From NCBI GenBank assembly GCA_043813305.1, contig JBDRLC010000044.1, positions 1 through 30,373 on the forward strand: a DNA stretch of 30,373 bases. The letters run 5' to 3'. The notes beneath the pieces are model-generated. The model had not been told where the DNA came from and did no database searches. It was given only the letters and a program-made list of their open reading frames with translations. A program made the position numbers and the translations under genes. Positions 24,555-30,373 of this stretch are shown piece by piece. The first letter of the stretch is position 1, and every line of letters begins with the position of its first letter. The DNA is from JAHIZC01 sp043813305 (lineage in GTDB: Bacteria > Omnitrophota > Gorgyraeia > Gygaellales > Profunditerraquicolaceae).

Positions 24555-24700
24555 ATAATCTTTTTCTCTCCGTGGCGCCTGCCTACCGGCAGGCAGGAAA
24601 TCCCCGAAAGGGGATGACCACGCCCCGATAATCTTTTTCTCTCCGTGGCGCCTGCCTACCGGCAGGCAGGAAATCCCCGAAAGGGGATGACCACGCCCCA
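24547..24700. repeat. 73-bp tandem duplication upstream of tRNA-Pro, with palindromes
   Basis: A 73-bp unit occurs twice in tandem (24547-24619 and 24620-24692), followed by a partial third (24693-24699). On the minus strand each copy has the tRNA's 5' end (GGGGCGTGG), a hairpin CATCCCC-TTTC-GGGGAT, the palindrome at 24578-24597 or 24651-24670, then GCGCCACGG, which can pair with the opening CGTGG. The two copies are identical by eye. Confidence 0.9.
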
Positions 24701-24725
24701 TCACAATCCCCAATTTCAGGCTACT

Positions 24726-24754
24726 AGTATAACAAAAATTTATTCGCTTAGCAA
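24726..24754 (-). promoter_or_regulatory. Predicted promoter of the tRNA-Pro transcript
   Basis: On the minus strand, TTGCTA (24749-24754) and TATACT (24726-24731) are 17 bases apart. It is upstream of the 73-bp repeats, so the primary transcript would carry about 165 bases of repeat before the tRNA. Confidence 0.6.
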
Positions 24755-24773
24755 TGATTTGCTGTACTTAAAT

Positions 24774-25343
24774 CTACGGTTTTTTTAGCAGGATGTCGAA
24801 TTCGACATTGACCTTATCAGAGGGGCCCTTAAAACCCAAGGTAGTATTTTTAAGGGTATGAGGAATGATATAAATGCTAAAACTACTAGGTAGTTTATCT
24901 GCCACGGTAAGACTTATTCCGTCTACAGCCACGGAGCATTTTGGTAAAACGTACTTTAAAAATTGTGCCGGTGCGGCTATCTCAAAGCAGAGATTACCGG
25001 CGAGGTACCTTTTTCTGCGGATTACTCCAATGCAATCGATGTGCCCCAAGACAAAGTGACCGGATAGCCTATCCCCCAACTTTAAGCTACGTTCAAGGTT
25101 AACCTTGTCTCTAACCTTGAAAAAGCCTAAATTTGTGATCCTCATCGTCTCAGGCATAACCTCAAAAGCAATCAGGTTATTCTTCTTCTCTACCATCGTA
25201 AGACAGACCCCGTTTACAGAAACGCTATCTCCGATTTTCGAATCGCGCGGAATCTCCTTTGCCTTTATCTCGATTAAGGTAGTATTGCTACGCCTTGAAA
25301 TACGTTTGATCTCACCTAATTCTTCGACAATCCCGCTAAACAT
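24774..25343 (-). CDS. ribE: Riboflavin synthase (alpha chain)
   Basis: A 189-residue enzyme that dismutates 6,7-dimethyl-8-ribityllumazine into riboflavin. The start MFSGIVEELG is the invariant N-terminus. Two lumazine-binding repeats are visible, each with a family hallmark: SVNGVCLTMV then GHFVLGHIDCIG, and AVDGISLTVAD in the second. It ends DILLKKP, slightly short of the usual 200-plus residues but covering both domains. It is separated from ribD by 243 bases of structured repeat and has no Shine-Dalgarno at its ATG. Confidence 0.95.
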   Translation of the reverse strand: MFSGIVEELGEIKRISRRSNTTLIEIKAKEIPRDSKIGDSVSVNGVCLTMVEKKNNLIAFEVMPETMRITNLGFFKVRDKVNLERSLKLGDRLSGHFVLGHIDCIGVIRRKRYLAGNLCFEIAAPAQFLKYVLPKCSVAVDGISLTVADKLPSSFSIYIIPHTLKNTTLGFKGPSDKVNVEFDILLKKP

Positions 25344-25353
25344 AAGTGAACAG

Positions 25354-25388
25354 ATAACTTACGACGCAGCTCCTGCGACGTAAGTTAT
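25354..25388. repeat. Leader hairpin 3 before ribE
   Basis: ATAACTTACG (25354-25363) and CGTAAGTTAT (25379-25388) with an inner ACGCAG/CTGCG pairing. It ends 11 bases before the ribE ATG. It is the equivalent of 29637-29671 before ribBA. Confidence 0.85.
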
Positions 25389-25430
25389 AGCGTCATTAAT
25401 TCTACCTGCCTATCAGCGTCTGTGAACTTA

Positions 25431-25483
25431 CCCCCACACCAATTGGGAATTTAAGTTTTGCTATATACCAATTGGTGTGGGGG
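25431..25483. repeat. Leader hairpin 2 before ribE, 16-bp perfect inverted repeat
   Basis: CCCCCACACCAATTGG (25431-25446) and CCAATTGGTGTGGGGG (25468-25483) with a 21-base loop. On the minus strand it lacks a U run, so it is not an obvious terminator. It is the positional equivalent of 29684-29734. Confidence 0.9.
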
Positions 25484-25495
25484 TTAAATTCAAAC

Positions 25496-25581
25496 ACACA
25501 ACTTACGTCATCTTAAATTCCGTAATCCTTCGATAGACTCAGGATTACGTCCTGAGCGAAGTCGAAGGACGTAAGTTGTGT
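25496..25581. repeat. Leader hairpin 1 before ribE, with a nested palindrome
   Basis: ACACAACTTACGTC (25496-25509) and GACGTAAGTTGTGT (25568-25581) are perfect 14-bp arms. The loop holds another palindrome of the TTCGACTTCGCTC family at 25527-25568. The arms match those at 29745-29780 before ribBA. Confidence 0.9.
25527..25568. repeat. Palindromic repeat CCTTCGA...TCGAAGG with CTCAGGA/TCCTGAG
   Basis: CCTTCGA-(4)-CTCAGGA-ttacg-TCCTGAG-(5)-TCGAAGG. It shares the CGCTC...GAGCG/TCGAAG core with 24016-24063 and sits inside the loop of hairpin 1, so it is probably a later insertion there. Confidence 0.8.
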
Positions 25582-25586
25582 CCTCA

Positions 25587-26675
25587 TTAAACATATCCCT
25601 CGAATAAAAAATCCTCTCCTATACGTTTTAATCTGGTGTCTTTTAACCTGATCGCTTTGTCTATTCGATTAATACCTTTACCCATAACTGAGCCTACTGC
25701 ATCCCTGCCTCCGATAATTTTAGGACTGACAAAAAATATCACTTTATCAACCAATCCTTCGTCAAAAAGAGAGCCGATAAGAGTTCCTCCCCCCTCAACC
25801 AGACAGTTAGCAATCCCTTCTCGGGCTAGCTTCTTCATCATATCCTTAAGATTAATCTGCCCTGTTTTTTCTTTGATCTCTAGAATCTTTGCTCTCTGTG
25901 CTAAAATCCCCCTGTTCTCAGTCTCCTGCCCGGTTCCGGAATGTAAGGTAACGATTATTACCGAACTAGTACCGGAAAATATATTGGCATCTCGAGGTGT
26001 GCTTAATTCACTGTCTACGACTATCTTAATCGGTTGCTTTTTAGAAAACCAGGCATTCAACCTAGGGTTATCACGTAATACCGTATTAACACCGACCAAA
26101 ATCGCATCGTAATTCTGGCGCATGCGATGAGAGAAACTCAGCGCTTTATCAGAAGTAATCCACTTAGAATCCCCCGATCTCGTAGCGATCTTCCCATCCA
26201 AAGATTCAGCAACCTTCACAGTTAAAAAAGGCATTTTCTTCGTAATGTATTTAATAAAGACTTCATTCATTCTTCTTAGTTGTCCGTCTAATAATCCTAC
26301 TTTTACCTTTATTTGATTCTGCTTAAGTATATTTATCCCTCTGCCGTTATTTAAAGGATTGGGATCAATCATCCCCACGATCACCTCTTTTACTCCGCTC
26401 TTTACTATTCTATCTACGCAGGGGCCGGTTTTACCAAAGTGGGTACAGGGCTCCAAAGTTGTATATAGAGTCGCTCCCTTAGACCTATCTCCTGCTTGAT
26501 CTAAGGCTACAATCTCTGCGTGCGCGCTACCGGCTTTCTTATGGAATCCCCTCCCATAGATCCTTCCTCTTTTTACTACCAGCGAACCGACCATCGGATT
26601 AGGCAGAGTTTCTCCTTTTGCCTTAAGCGCTAACTGCATCGCCAGGTTCATGAAATACTCGTGATTTCTTTTCAT
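25587..26675 (-). CDS. ribD: Bifunctional riboflavin biosynthesis deaminase/reductase
   Basis: A 362-residue two-domain enzyme. The N-terminal deaminase (1-145) has the zinc motif HAEIVAL near 51-57 and CTHFGKTGPC (78-87). The C-terminal reductase (148-362) has SLDGKIAT, WITSDKA, ILVGVNTVLRDNP and VEGGGTLIGSLF. The start overlaps the PHP gene stop by 4 bases, so the two are co-translated in the rib operon. Confidence 0.96.
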   Translation of the reverse strand: MKRNHEYFMNLAMQLALKAKGETLPNPMVGSLVVKRGRIYGRGFHKKAGSAHAEIVALDQAGDRSKGATLYTTLEPCTHFGKTGPCVDRIVKSGVKEVIVGMIDPNPLNNGRGINILKQNQIKVKVGLLDGQLRRMNEVFIKYITKKMPFLTVKVAESLDGKIATRSGDSKWITSDKALSFSHRMRQNYDAILVGVNTVLRDNPRLNAWFSKKQPIKIVVDSELSTPRDANIFSGTSSVIIVTLHSGTGQETENRGILAQRAKILEIKEKTGQINLKDMMKKLAREGIANCLVEGGGTLIGSLFDEGLVDKVIFFVSPKIIGGRDAVGSVMGKGINRIDKAIRLKDTRLKRIGEDFLFEGYV

Positions 26676-27499
26676 CGTAATTTATCTTTAGCTATCTTTA
26701 ATCGTTCTACCAACTCATAGGGAATTTTATTCGAACCGATCTTTATCTGCGGTTTAGCTATACCATGACAGTCAGAACCTCCGGTAACCAGTAAGCTGTG
26801 TTTTTTTACAAGGTTGAGATAATAATTGACCATACCCTGCGAATGCTCAGGATAATATACCTCTAAACCCATCAGCCCATACTCGATGAATTTCAGGATT
26901 ATCTGATCGTCGCCAATAGTATAAGGATGAGCTAAAACAGGGATACCTTCCATTTTCTTGATTAGTTCTATTGCTTGCGCAGGGGACAATTTGAAACCCG
27001 CCACATAAGCAGGGCACTTATCTCCAATATATTTCTGAAATGCCTCAGACACAGAGCCGACAATACCTTCCTTAACCATCGCCCTGGCCACGTGAAGCCT
27101 GCCCACAGTTCCCTCTCCTGCGATAGCGAATACCAACTCTGGCCTCAAACTAACATCCATTTCCTCTTTGAGTTTTTCTGCTATCTTATAGATACGTTCG
27201 ACTCGGTTTTTCTTTAAAGTATCTAATTTATAACTCAACTCTTGATTCTTATAATCGATAAGATATCCGAGTATATGGACTTCAGTATTGTTATACTCTG
27301 CACTGAGTTCTATACCGGAGAGAATTTCCAATTCTCCTGTTTTAGCTACCTCTAAAGCAGGCGCTATACCCTCAACCGTATCATGATCAACGATAGCAAT
27401 TGCAGAAAGCCCTACCCTGATAGCCTCTGAAACTAAACCTTCAGGCGTATGAGAACCGTCTGAAAAAGTGGTGTGTAAATGCAGGTCTGCAAATTTCAC
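26672..27499 (-). CDS. PHP-domain phosphoesterase
   Basis: A 275-residue metal-dependent phosphoesterase of the PHP family. ADLHLHTTFSDGSHTPEGL is the first motif, IVDHDTVEGI the second, and GIELSAEY, LAHPYTIG and GGSDCHG follow. This subfamily is related to nucleoside 3',5'-bisphosphate/oligonucleotide phosphatases; I do not assign a substrate. It overlaps nusB and ribD by 4 bases each, so it is embedded in the riboflavin operon. Confidence 0.88.
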   Translation of the reverse strand: MKFADLHLHTTFSDGSHTPEGLVSEAIRVGLSAIAIVDHDTVEGIAPALEVAKTGELEILSGIELSAEYNNTEVHILGYLIDYKNQELSYKLDTLKKNRVERIYKIAEKLKEEMDVSLRPELVFAIAGEGTVGRLHVARAMVKEGIVGSVSEAFQKYIGDKCPAYVAGFKLSPAQAIELIKKMEGIPVLAHPYTIGDDQIILKFIEYGLMGLEVYYPEHSQGMVNYYLNLVKKHSLLVTGGSDCHGIAKPQIKIGSNKIPYELVERLKIAKDKLR

Positions 27500-27912
27500 T
27501 TGTTCTTCTCTATCTTGATCTTGTCTAATATGGCATTCACAAATTTTCCGGCGTCAATGCCCGAGTATTTCTTGGCAAGCTCTACTGCTTCGTTGATCGA
27601 GGCCTTTGGAGGGATATCATCTCGAAAGATCAACTCATAACCGCTGATCCGGAGTATATTTCTATCTACTACTGCCATTCGTTTAAGCTGCCAGTTAGTC
27701 GCATGCTTTGAAATATTACTATCGATTACCTCCAGATTATCTATTACGCCATGCACCAGGCTATCAGCAAAGCTCTTCAACTCCTCCTCGATATTATCGT
27801 CAGCATGAGCCTGCCAGAAATTATCTAGCGAGGGATCAAGCTGCTCACGAGTAATATCGATCTGATAAAGAATCTGCAGAGCAAATTCCCTGGCACGTGT
27901 TCTTTTGCGCAT
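27496..27912 (-). CDS. nusB: Transcription antitermination factor NusB
   Basis: A 138-residue all-helical factor for antitermination of rRNA transcription, which binds boxA with NusE. The Arg-rich N-terminus RKRTRAREFALQILYQID and the C-terminal PPKASINEAVELAKKYSG with FVNAILDKI are family signatures. Location directly after ribH is a common bacterial arrangement. Confidence 0.95.
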   Translation of the reverse strand: MRKRTRAREFALQILYQIDITREQLDPSLDNFWQAHADDNIEEELKSFADSLVHGVIDNLEVIDSNISKHATNWQLKRMAVVDRNILRISGYELIFRDDIPPKASINEAVELAKKYSGIDAGKFVNAILDKIKIEKNK

Positions 27913-27924
27913 TGTTTATCTGAG

Positions 27925-28392
27925 CTATTTTATCTGGGTTAATAAATTTACCATTTCGATTGCCGAAAGTGCTGCGTCGCGGCCTTTGTTACCTTCTTTT
28001 GAGCCTGCGCGCTCGATTGCCTGTTCAATAGTATCAGCAGTGATCACACCGAAAACAACCGGTGTGCCTGTATCCTGAGAAACCTTGGCTATTCCTTTGG
28101 CAACTTCAGAAGCAATATAATCAAAATGCGGAGTAGAGCCTCGGATTACCGTACCCAGACAAATCACCGCATCATGAGTGCGTAATTTAGCCATTCTTTG
28201 AGCGATTAACGGTATTTCAAACGCTCCGGGTACCCAAGTAACTATCAAATCCTTCTCCTCTGCCCCGTGCCTTACTAAAGTGTCAATACAACCAGAGATC
28301 AATTCTTTAGTAATGGACTCATTGAAGCGCGAAGCGATTATCCCGTATTTTTTACTCTTAGAAATCAAGCTTCCTTCTATTATCTTTACCAT
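27925..28392 (-). CDS. ribH: 6,7-dimethyl-8-ribityllumazine synthase
   Basis: A 155-residue lumazine synthase that condenses dihydroxybutanone phosphate with the pyrimidine from RibD. Conserved pieces: ASRFNESI, VTWVPGAFEIPL, CLGTVIRGSTPHFDYIASEVAKG and FGVITADTIEQA. I choose the Met at 28392 because it is preceded by AAGGGGGAG. A start ten codons upstream would overlap the ribBA end but adds non-conserved residues. Confidence 0.95.
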   Translation of the reverse strand: MVKIIEGSLISKSKKYGIIASRFNESITKELISGCIDTLVRHGAEEKDLIVTWVPGAFEIPLIAQRMAKLRTHDAVICLGTVIRGSTPHFDYIASEVAKGIAKVSQDTGTPVVFGVITADTIEQAIERAGSKEGNKGRDAALSAIEMVNLLTQIK

Positions 28393-28414
28393 CTGCTCCC
28401 CCTTTCTTGTTATT

Positions 28415-29638
28415 TTATTCAATACTTAAATCATGCCCTAGTTTTTCTTTTTTAGTTTTAAGATACTGGTAATTCAAAGAGGTAGGCTCAATCTCCAGAG
28501 GCACTCTCTCAATAACACTTAAACCATAACCCTCTAATCCCACGATCTTACGGGGATTATTTGTCAGCAGCCTAATGTATTTGATGCCTAAATCCACCAG
28601 CATCTGCGCTCCGATCCCATAATCCCTAAGATCAGCTGCATGGCCTAAGGCCTCGTTTGCCTCAACCGTATCTAATCCCTGATCCTGCAAGTTATAGGCC
28701 CTAATCTTATCTACTAAGCCGATGCCGCGCCCCTCCTGATTCATATATAGGATTACGCCTTTTTTTTCTTTTCCGATAATCTGCATCGCCATATTTAACT
28801 GCCTGCCGCAGTCACAGCGTAAAGACCCGAATACATCTCCGGTCAGACATTCTGAGTGTACGCGTACAAGCACTCCGCTCGGGTCCATTTTACCTAGCAC
28901 AAGTGCTGAATGGACTTTGCTGCTGATCAAATCCCGGTAGAGGATCAACTTGTATGTACCGAATTGTGTAGGGAGCTTTGTCTGCGTTACCCTCTCGATT
29001 AACTTCTCGGAACTCCTGCGATATTTAATCAGATCTGCAATAGAACAGATCTTTAGATTATGGTGCTTTGCAAACTCTAGAAGCTGGGGTAGACGCGCCA
29101 TTGTCCCGTCATCATTCATAATCTCGCAGATCACACCTACCGGATACAACCCGGCTAATCTCATGAAATCAATCGCTGCCTCAGTATGCCCTGCCCTTAC
29201 CAGCACCCCACCGGCCCTGGCCTTTAAAGGAAAAATATGTCCCGGCCTGATTAAATCTTCCCTCTTCATCTTTGGTGTTATCAGAACCTCTATGGTACGG
29301 GCACGGTCGTATGCGGATATTCCGGTGGTAATACCCAAAGATGCATCTACTGAGATCATCCAGGCAGTACCAAAAGGATCCTCCTTGGAAAGCTGAGTTC
29401 TGTCTTTGAGCATCGGCTCCAGATCTAATTCCCTTAGCCTATTCTCCTCCATAGGCACACATATAAGGCCGCGGGCAAACTTGGCCATGAAATTTATATC
29501 TTCAGGCCCGGCAAATGAAGCTGCCATCACCAGATCGCCTTCATTTTCGCGATCCTGGTCATCTACCACGATAACCATCTTGCCATTTCTTAAATCTTCT
29601 AAAATTTGGGGAATGCTGTTAAACATAAGTGAGGACAT
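28415..29638 (-). CDS. ribBA: Bifunctional DHBP synthase/GTP cyclohydrolase II
   Basis: A 407-residue enzyme supplying both early precursors of riboflavin. The N-terminal DHBP synthase has VDDQDRENEGDLVMAA and RAGHTEAAIDF. The C-terminal cyclohydrolase II (about 205-400) has VRVHSECLTGDVFGSLRCDC with three zinc cysteines and QEGRGIGL. The ATG at 29638 lies inside the last leader hairpin; a second ATG four codons later (29626) gives MFNSIPQ, which fits family starts better. Neither has a Shine-Dalgarno. It is the first gene under the FMN riboswitch. Confidence 0.95.
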   Translation of the reverse strand: MSSLMFNSIPQILEDLRNGKMVIVVDDQDRENEGDLVMAASFAGPEDINFMAKFARGLICVPMEENRLRELDLEPMLKDRTQLSKEDPFGTAWMISVDASLGITTGISAYDRARTIEVLITPKMKREDLIRPGHIFPLKARAGGVLVRAGHTEAAIDFMRLAGLYPVGVICEIMNDDGTMARLPQLLEFAKHHNLKICSIADLIKYRRSSEKLIERVTQTKLPTQFGTYKLILYRDLISSKVHSALVLGKMDPSGVLVRVHSECLTGDVFGSLRCDCGRQLNMAMQIIGKEKKGVILYMNQEGRGIGLVDKIRAYNLQDQGLDTVEANEALGHAADLRDYGIGAQMLVDLGIKYIRLLTNNPRKIVGLEGYGLSVIERVPLEIEPTSLNYQYLKTKKEKLGHDLSIE

Positions 29639-29671
29639 AACTTGTGGAGCTCGTAGAGCGACACAAGTTAT
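29637..29671. repeat. Leader hairpin 3 before ribBA
   Basis: ATAACTTGTG (29637-29646) and CACAAGTTAT (29662-29671), extendable by GGACA/TGTCC. It includes the upstream candidate start codon of ribBA. Confidence 0.85.
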
Positions 29672-29683
29672 CTGTCCGAAGTT

Positions 29684-29734
29684 ATCCCGCCCCTTTATCT
29701 AATTCATTTTTTGAATATTAAAAAGGGGCGGGAT
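29684..29734. repeat. Leader hairpin 2 before ribBA
   Basis: ATCCCGCCCCTTT (29684-29696) and AAAGGGGCGGGAT (29722-29734), 13-bp perfect arms with an AT-rich loop of 25 bases. Confidence 0.9.
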
Positions 29735-29744
29735 TAATTCCGAC

Positions 29745-29780
29745 ACACAACTTATGTTCGTTTCCCTCCATAAGTTGTGT
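29745..29780. repeat. Leader hairpin 1 before ribBA
   Basis: ACACAACTTATG (29745-29756) and CATAAGTTGTGT (29769-29780), 12-bp perfect arms with a 12-base loop. It begins 7 bases after the riboswitch terminator T run. Confidence 0.9.
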
Positions 29781-29786
29781 CGTCAT

Positions 29787-29813
29787 TAAAAAACCCGAAT
29801 ATAACCTTCGGGT
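29787..29813 (-). terminator. Rho-independent terminator of the FMN riboswitch
   Basis: On the minus strand, ACCCGAA (29807-29813) pairs with TTCGGGT (29793-29799) around a 7-base loop, followed by a run of T. It lies 12 bases after the aptamer, the classical position for FMN-dependent termination. Confidence 0.85.
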
Positions 29814-29824
29814 AAAATAACATT

Positions 29825-29941
29825 AATCTTCTCTCTTCTGGACTCTACCATCGGCTCTGGAATATCACCAGATCTGCCCCGGAATATCGGGACTCGCGGG
29901 CTTAACCGCCGGTCGGGAATCTCACCCTACCCCGAAGATTA
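29825..29941 (-). promoter_or_regulatory. FMN riboswitch (RFN element)
   Basis: The aptamer reads with strong match to the RFN consensus: P1 AATCTTC/GAAGATT, GGGGTAGGGTGAGATTCCC, GACCGGCGGTTA then GCCCGCGAG, TCTGGTGATATTCCAGA and GCCGATGGTAGAGTCC. All six helices can be drawn. It precedes ribBA and the whole rib operon, and FMN binding is expected to favour the terminator directly downstream. Confidence 0.96.
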
Positions 29942-29951
29942 ACAAGAAGTT

Positions 29952-29979
29952 AGTATAACACAAAATCTTATCTTGTCAA
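29952..29979 (-). promoter_or_regulatory. Strong promoter of the riboflavin operon
   Basis: TTGACA (29974-29979) and TATACT (29952-29957) with a 16-base spacer on the minus strand. The aptamer begins about 10 bases downstream. Confidence 0.8.
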
Positions 29980-30044
29980 CACATTCGTATACAAGATAAC
30001 ATACAATAAAGTGTGTAATGAATAAGTTGCTTTAAATAAAAAAA

Positions 30045-30102
30045 GGCTATATCCTCTTTAAAGGGCTGTAAGAGCAGCCCAAAACAAAAAGAGGATATAG
30101 CC
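30045..30102 (+). promoter_or_regulatory. Nested hairpin before the transposase start
   Basis: A 15-bp perfect inverted repeat, GGCTATATCCTCTTT (30045-30059) and AAAGAGGATATAGCC (30088-30102), encloses a second hairpin GGGCTG-TAAGAG-CAGCCC (30063-30080). The outer 3' arm holds the AGAGGA ribosome binding site and ends one base before the ATG, so the fold would hide it. It may also be part of the element's end. Confidence 0.8.
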
Positions 30103-30103
30103 C

Positions 30104-30373
30104 ATGCTCGAAATACGTTGTGATGCTCAGTATACCACCCGTTGGCGCAGAGTAAAGGAACTTTTTGATCATGAGATACAGAATCCTTGGAGCCTGATTA
30201 AGAATGAAGCGCGTATGTTGATAAAAAGCCGCATGGAAGCGTTGTGTCAGATTGAGTTTGATCAGCAGATTAAATATGGATACCGTGAAATAGTCGCGCA
30301 GCGATTTGACTATCGCAATGGCACGCGTAAAAGAAGCATTAAAACATCTTTTGGCACAATTAGGGATATTAAA
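30104..30373 (+). mobile_element. Transposase N-terminus, IS256/Mutator-like (cut by window edge)
   Basis: Ninety codons run off the right edge. The segment FDYRNGTRKRSIKTSFGTIR (about 68-87) matches the conserved N-terminal region of IS256-family and related Mutator transposases (YRNG.R.R.l.T.fG.i), which catalyse cut-and-paste or copy-out transposition with a DDE domain further on. The catalytic residues are outside the window, so activity cannot be judged. The flanking bases from about 29980 to 30044 contain no gene. Confidence 0.75.

Noticed and set aside
24547..24700. CRISPR-like array
   Set aside because: There are only two adjacent identical 73-bp units without variable spacers, plus a partial copy; no cas genes are present.
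24531..24713. Small minus-strand frame containing LPVGRR and LPAGRQA
   Set aside because: It is the translation of the 73-bp tandem repeat and the tRNA 5' end, with no independent coding evidence.
25431..25483. Rho-independent terminator between ribD and ribE
   Set aside because: The stem is strong but no T run follows it on either strand, so it is listed as a repeat/leader hairpin only.

Overview
The window reads as a chromosomal segment of an uncultivated bacterium, most likely Omnitrophota (candidate phylum OP3). There is no 16S gene, so this assignment is inference. It rests on the partial exported protein at the left edge, whose ITTYYPSPHGVY segment I associate with Omnitrophota envelope proteins, on many small palindromic repeats that can be read through as peptides such as LPACRTGRGF, and on the gene content. 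Almost every gene lies on the minus strand. The exceptions are a polyprenyl synthetase (7751-8791) and a transposase start at the right edge.

Reading the minus strand from the right: an insertion-sequence end (30045-30373) is followed by a strong promoter, an FMN riboswitch and a Rho-independent terminator. These control ribBA-ribH-nusB-PHP phosphoesterase-ribD-ribE. Both ribBA and ribE are preceded by a similar leader of three consecutive inverted repeats that ends at the start codon. Next come a tRNA-Pro(CGG), whose leader carries a 73-bp tandem duplication, an acylphosphatase, and a tightly packed information-processing run: metallophosphoesterase, ligA, a lipoprotein, an MBL-fold hydrolase, xerC/D-type recombinase, cca, rbfA and nrnA-like DHH phosphoesterase.

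The middle (about 13.4-16.5 kb) holds a double-receiver response regulator, a membrane TrkA-C protein, an amino-acid permease fused in ancestry to a PTS EIIA domain but now lacking its middle, a double-ACT protein and a broken thioesterase gene. Nitroreductase, an exported Pcm-like methyltransferase and a small membrane protein lead to hppA, the membrane pyrophosphatase, which carries two frameshifts. A TPR protein follows.

The left third is an envelope, quinone and redox block. Polyprenyl synthetase and a MenA/UbiA prenyltransferase are divergent and fit quinone synthesis. A type-II NADH dehydrogenase-like flavoprotein and DoxX follow, then a thioredoxin-DsbD-like electron carrier, a DUF1573 protein, an HtpX protease carrying an EF-hand loop, a phosphoglucose isomerase family protein and a coiled-coil exported protein.

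The frame breaks in hppA (a C4 run and a G9 run) and in the thioesterase (an A8 run) all sit at homopolymers. They may be sequencing or assembly errors rather than true mutations, whereas the permease gap cannot be explained by a single-base indel. No rRNA, CRISPR array, prophage or origin was seen.
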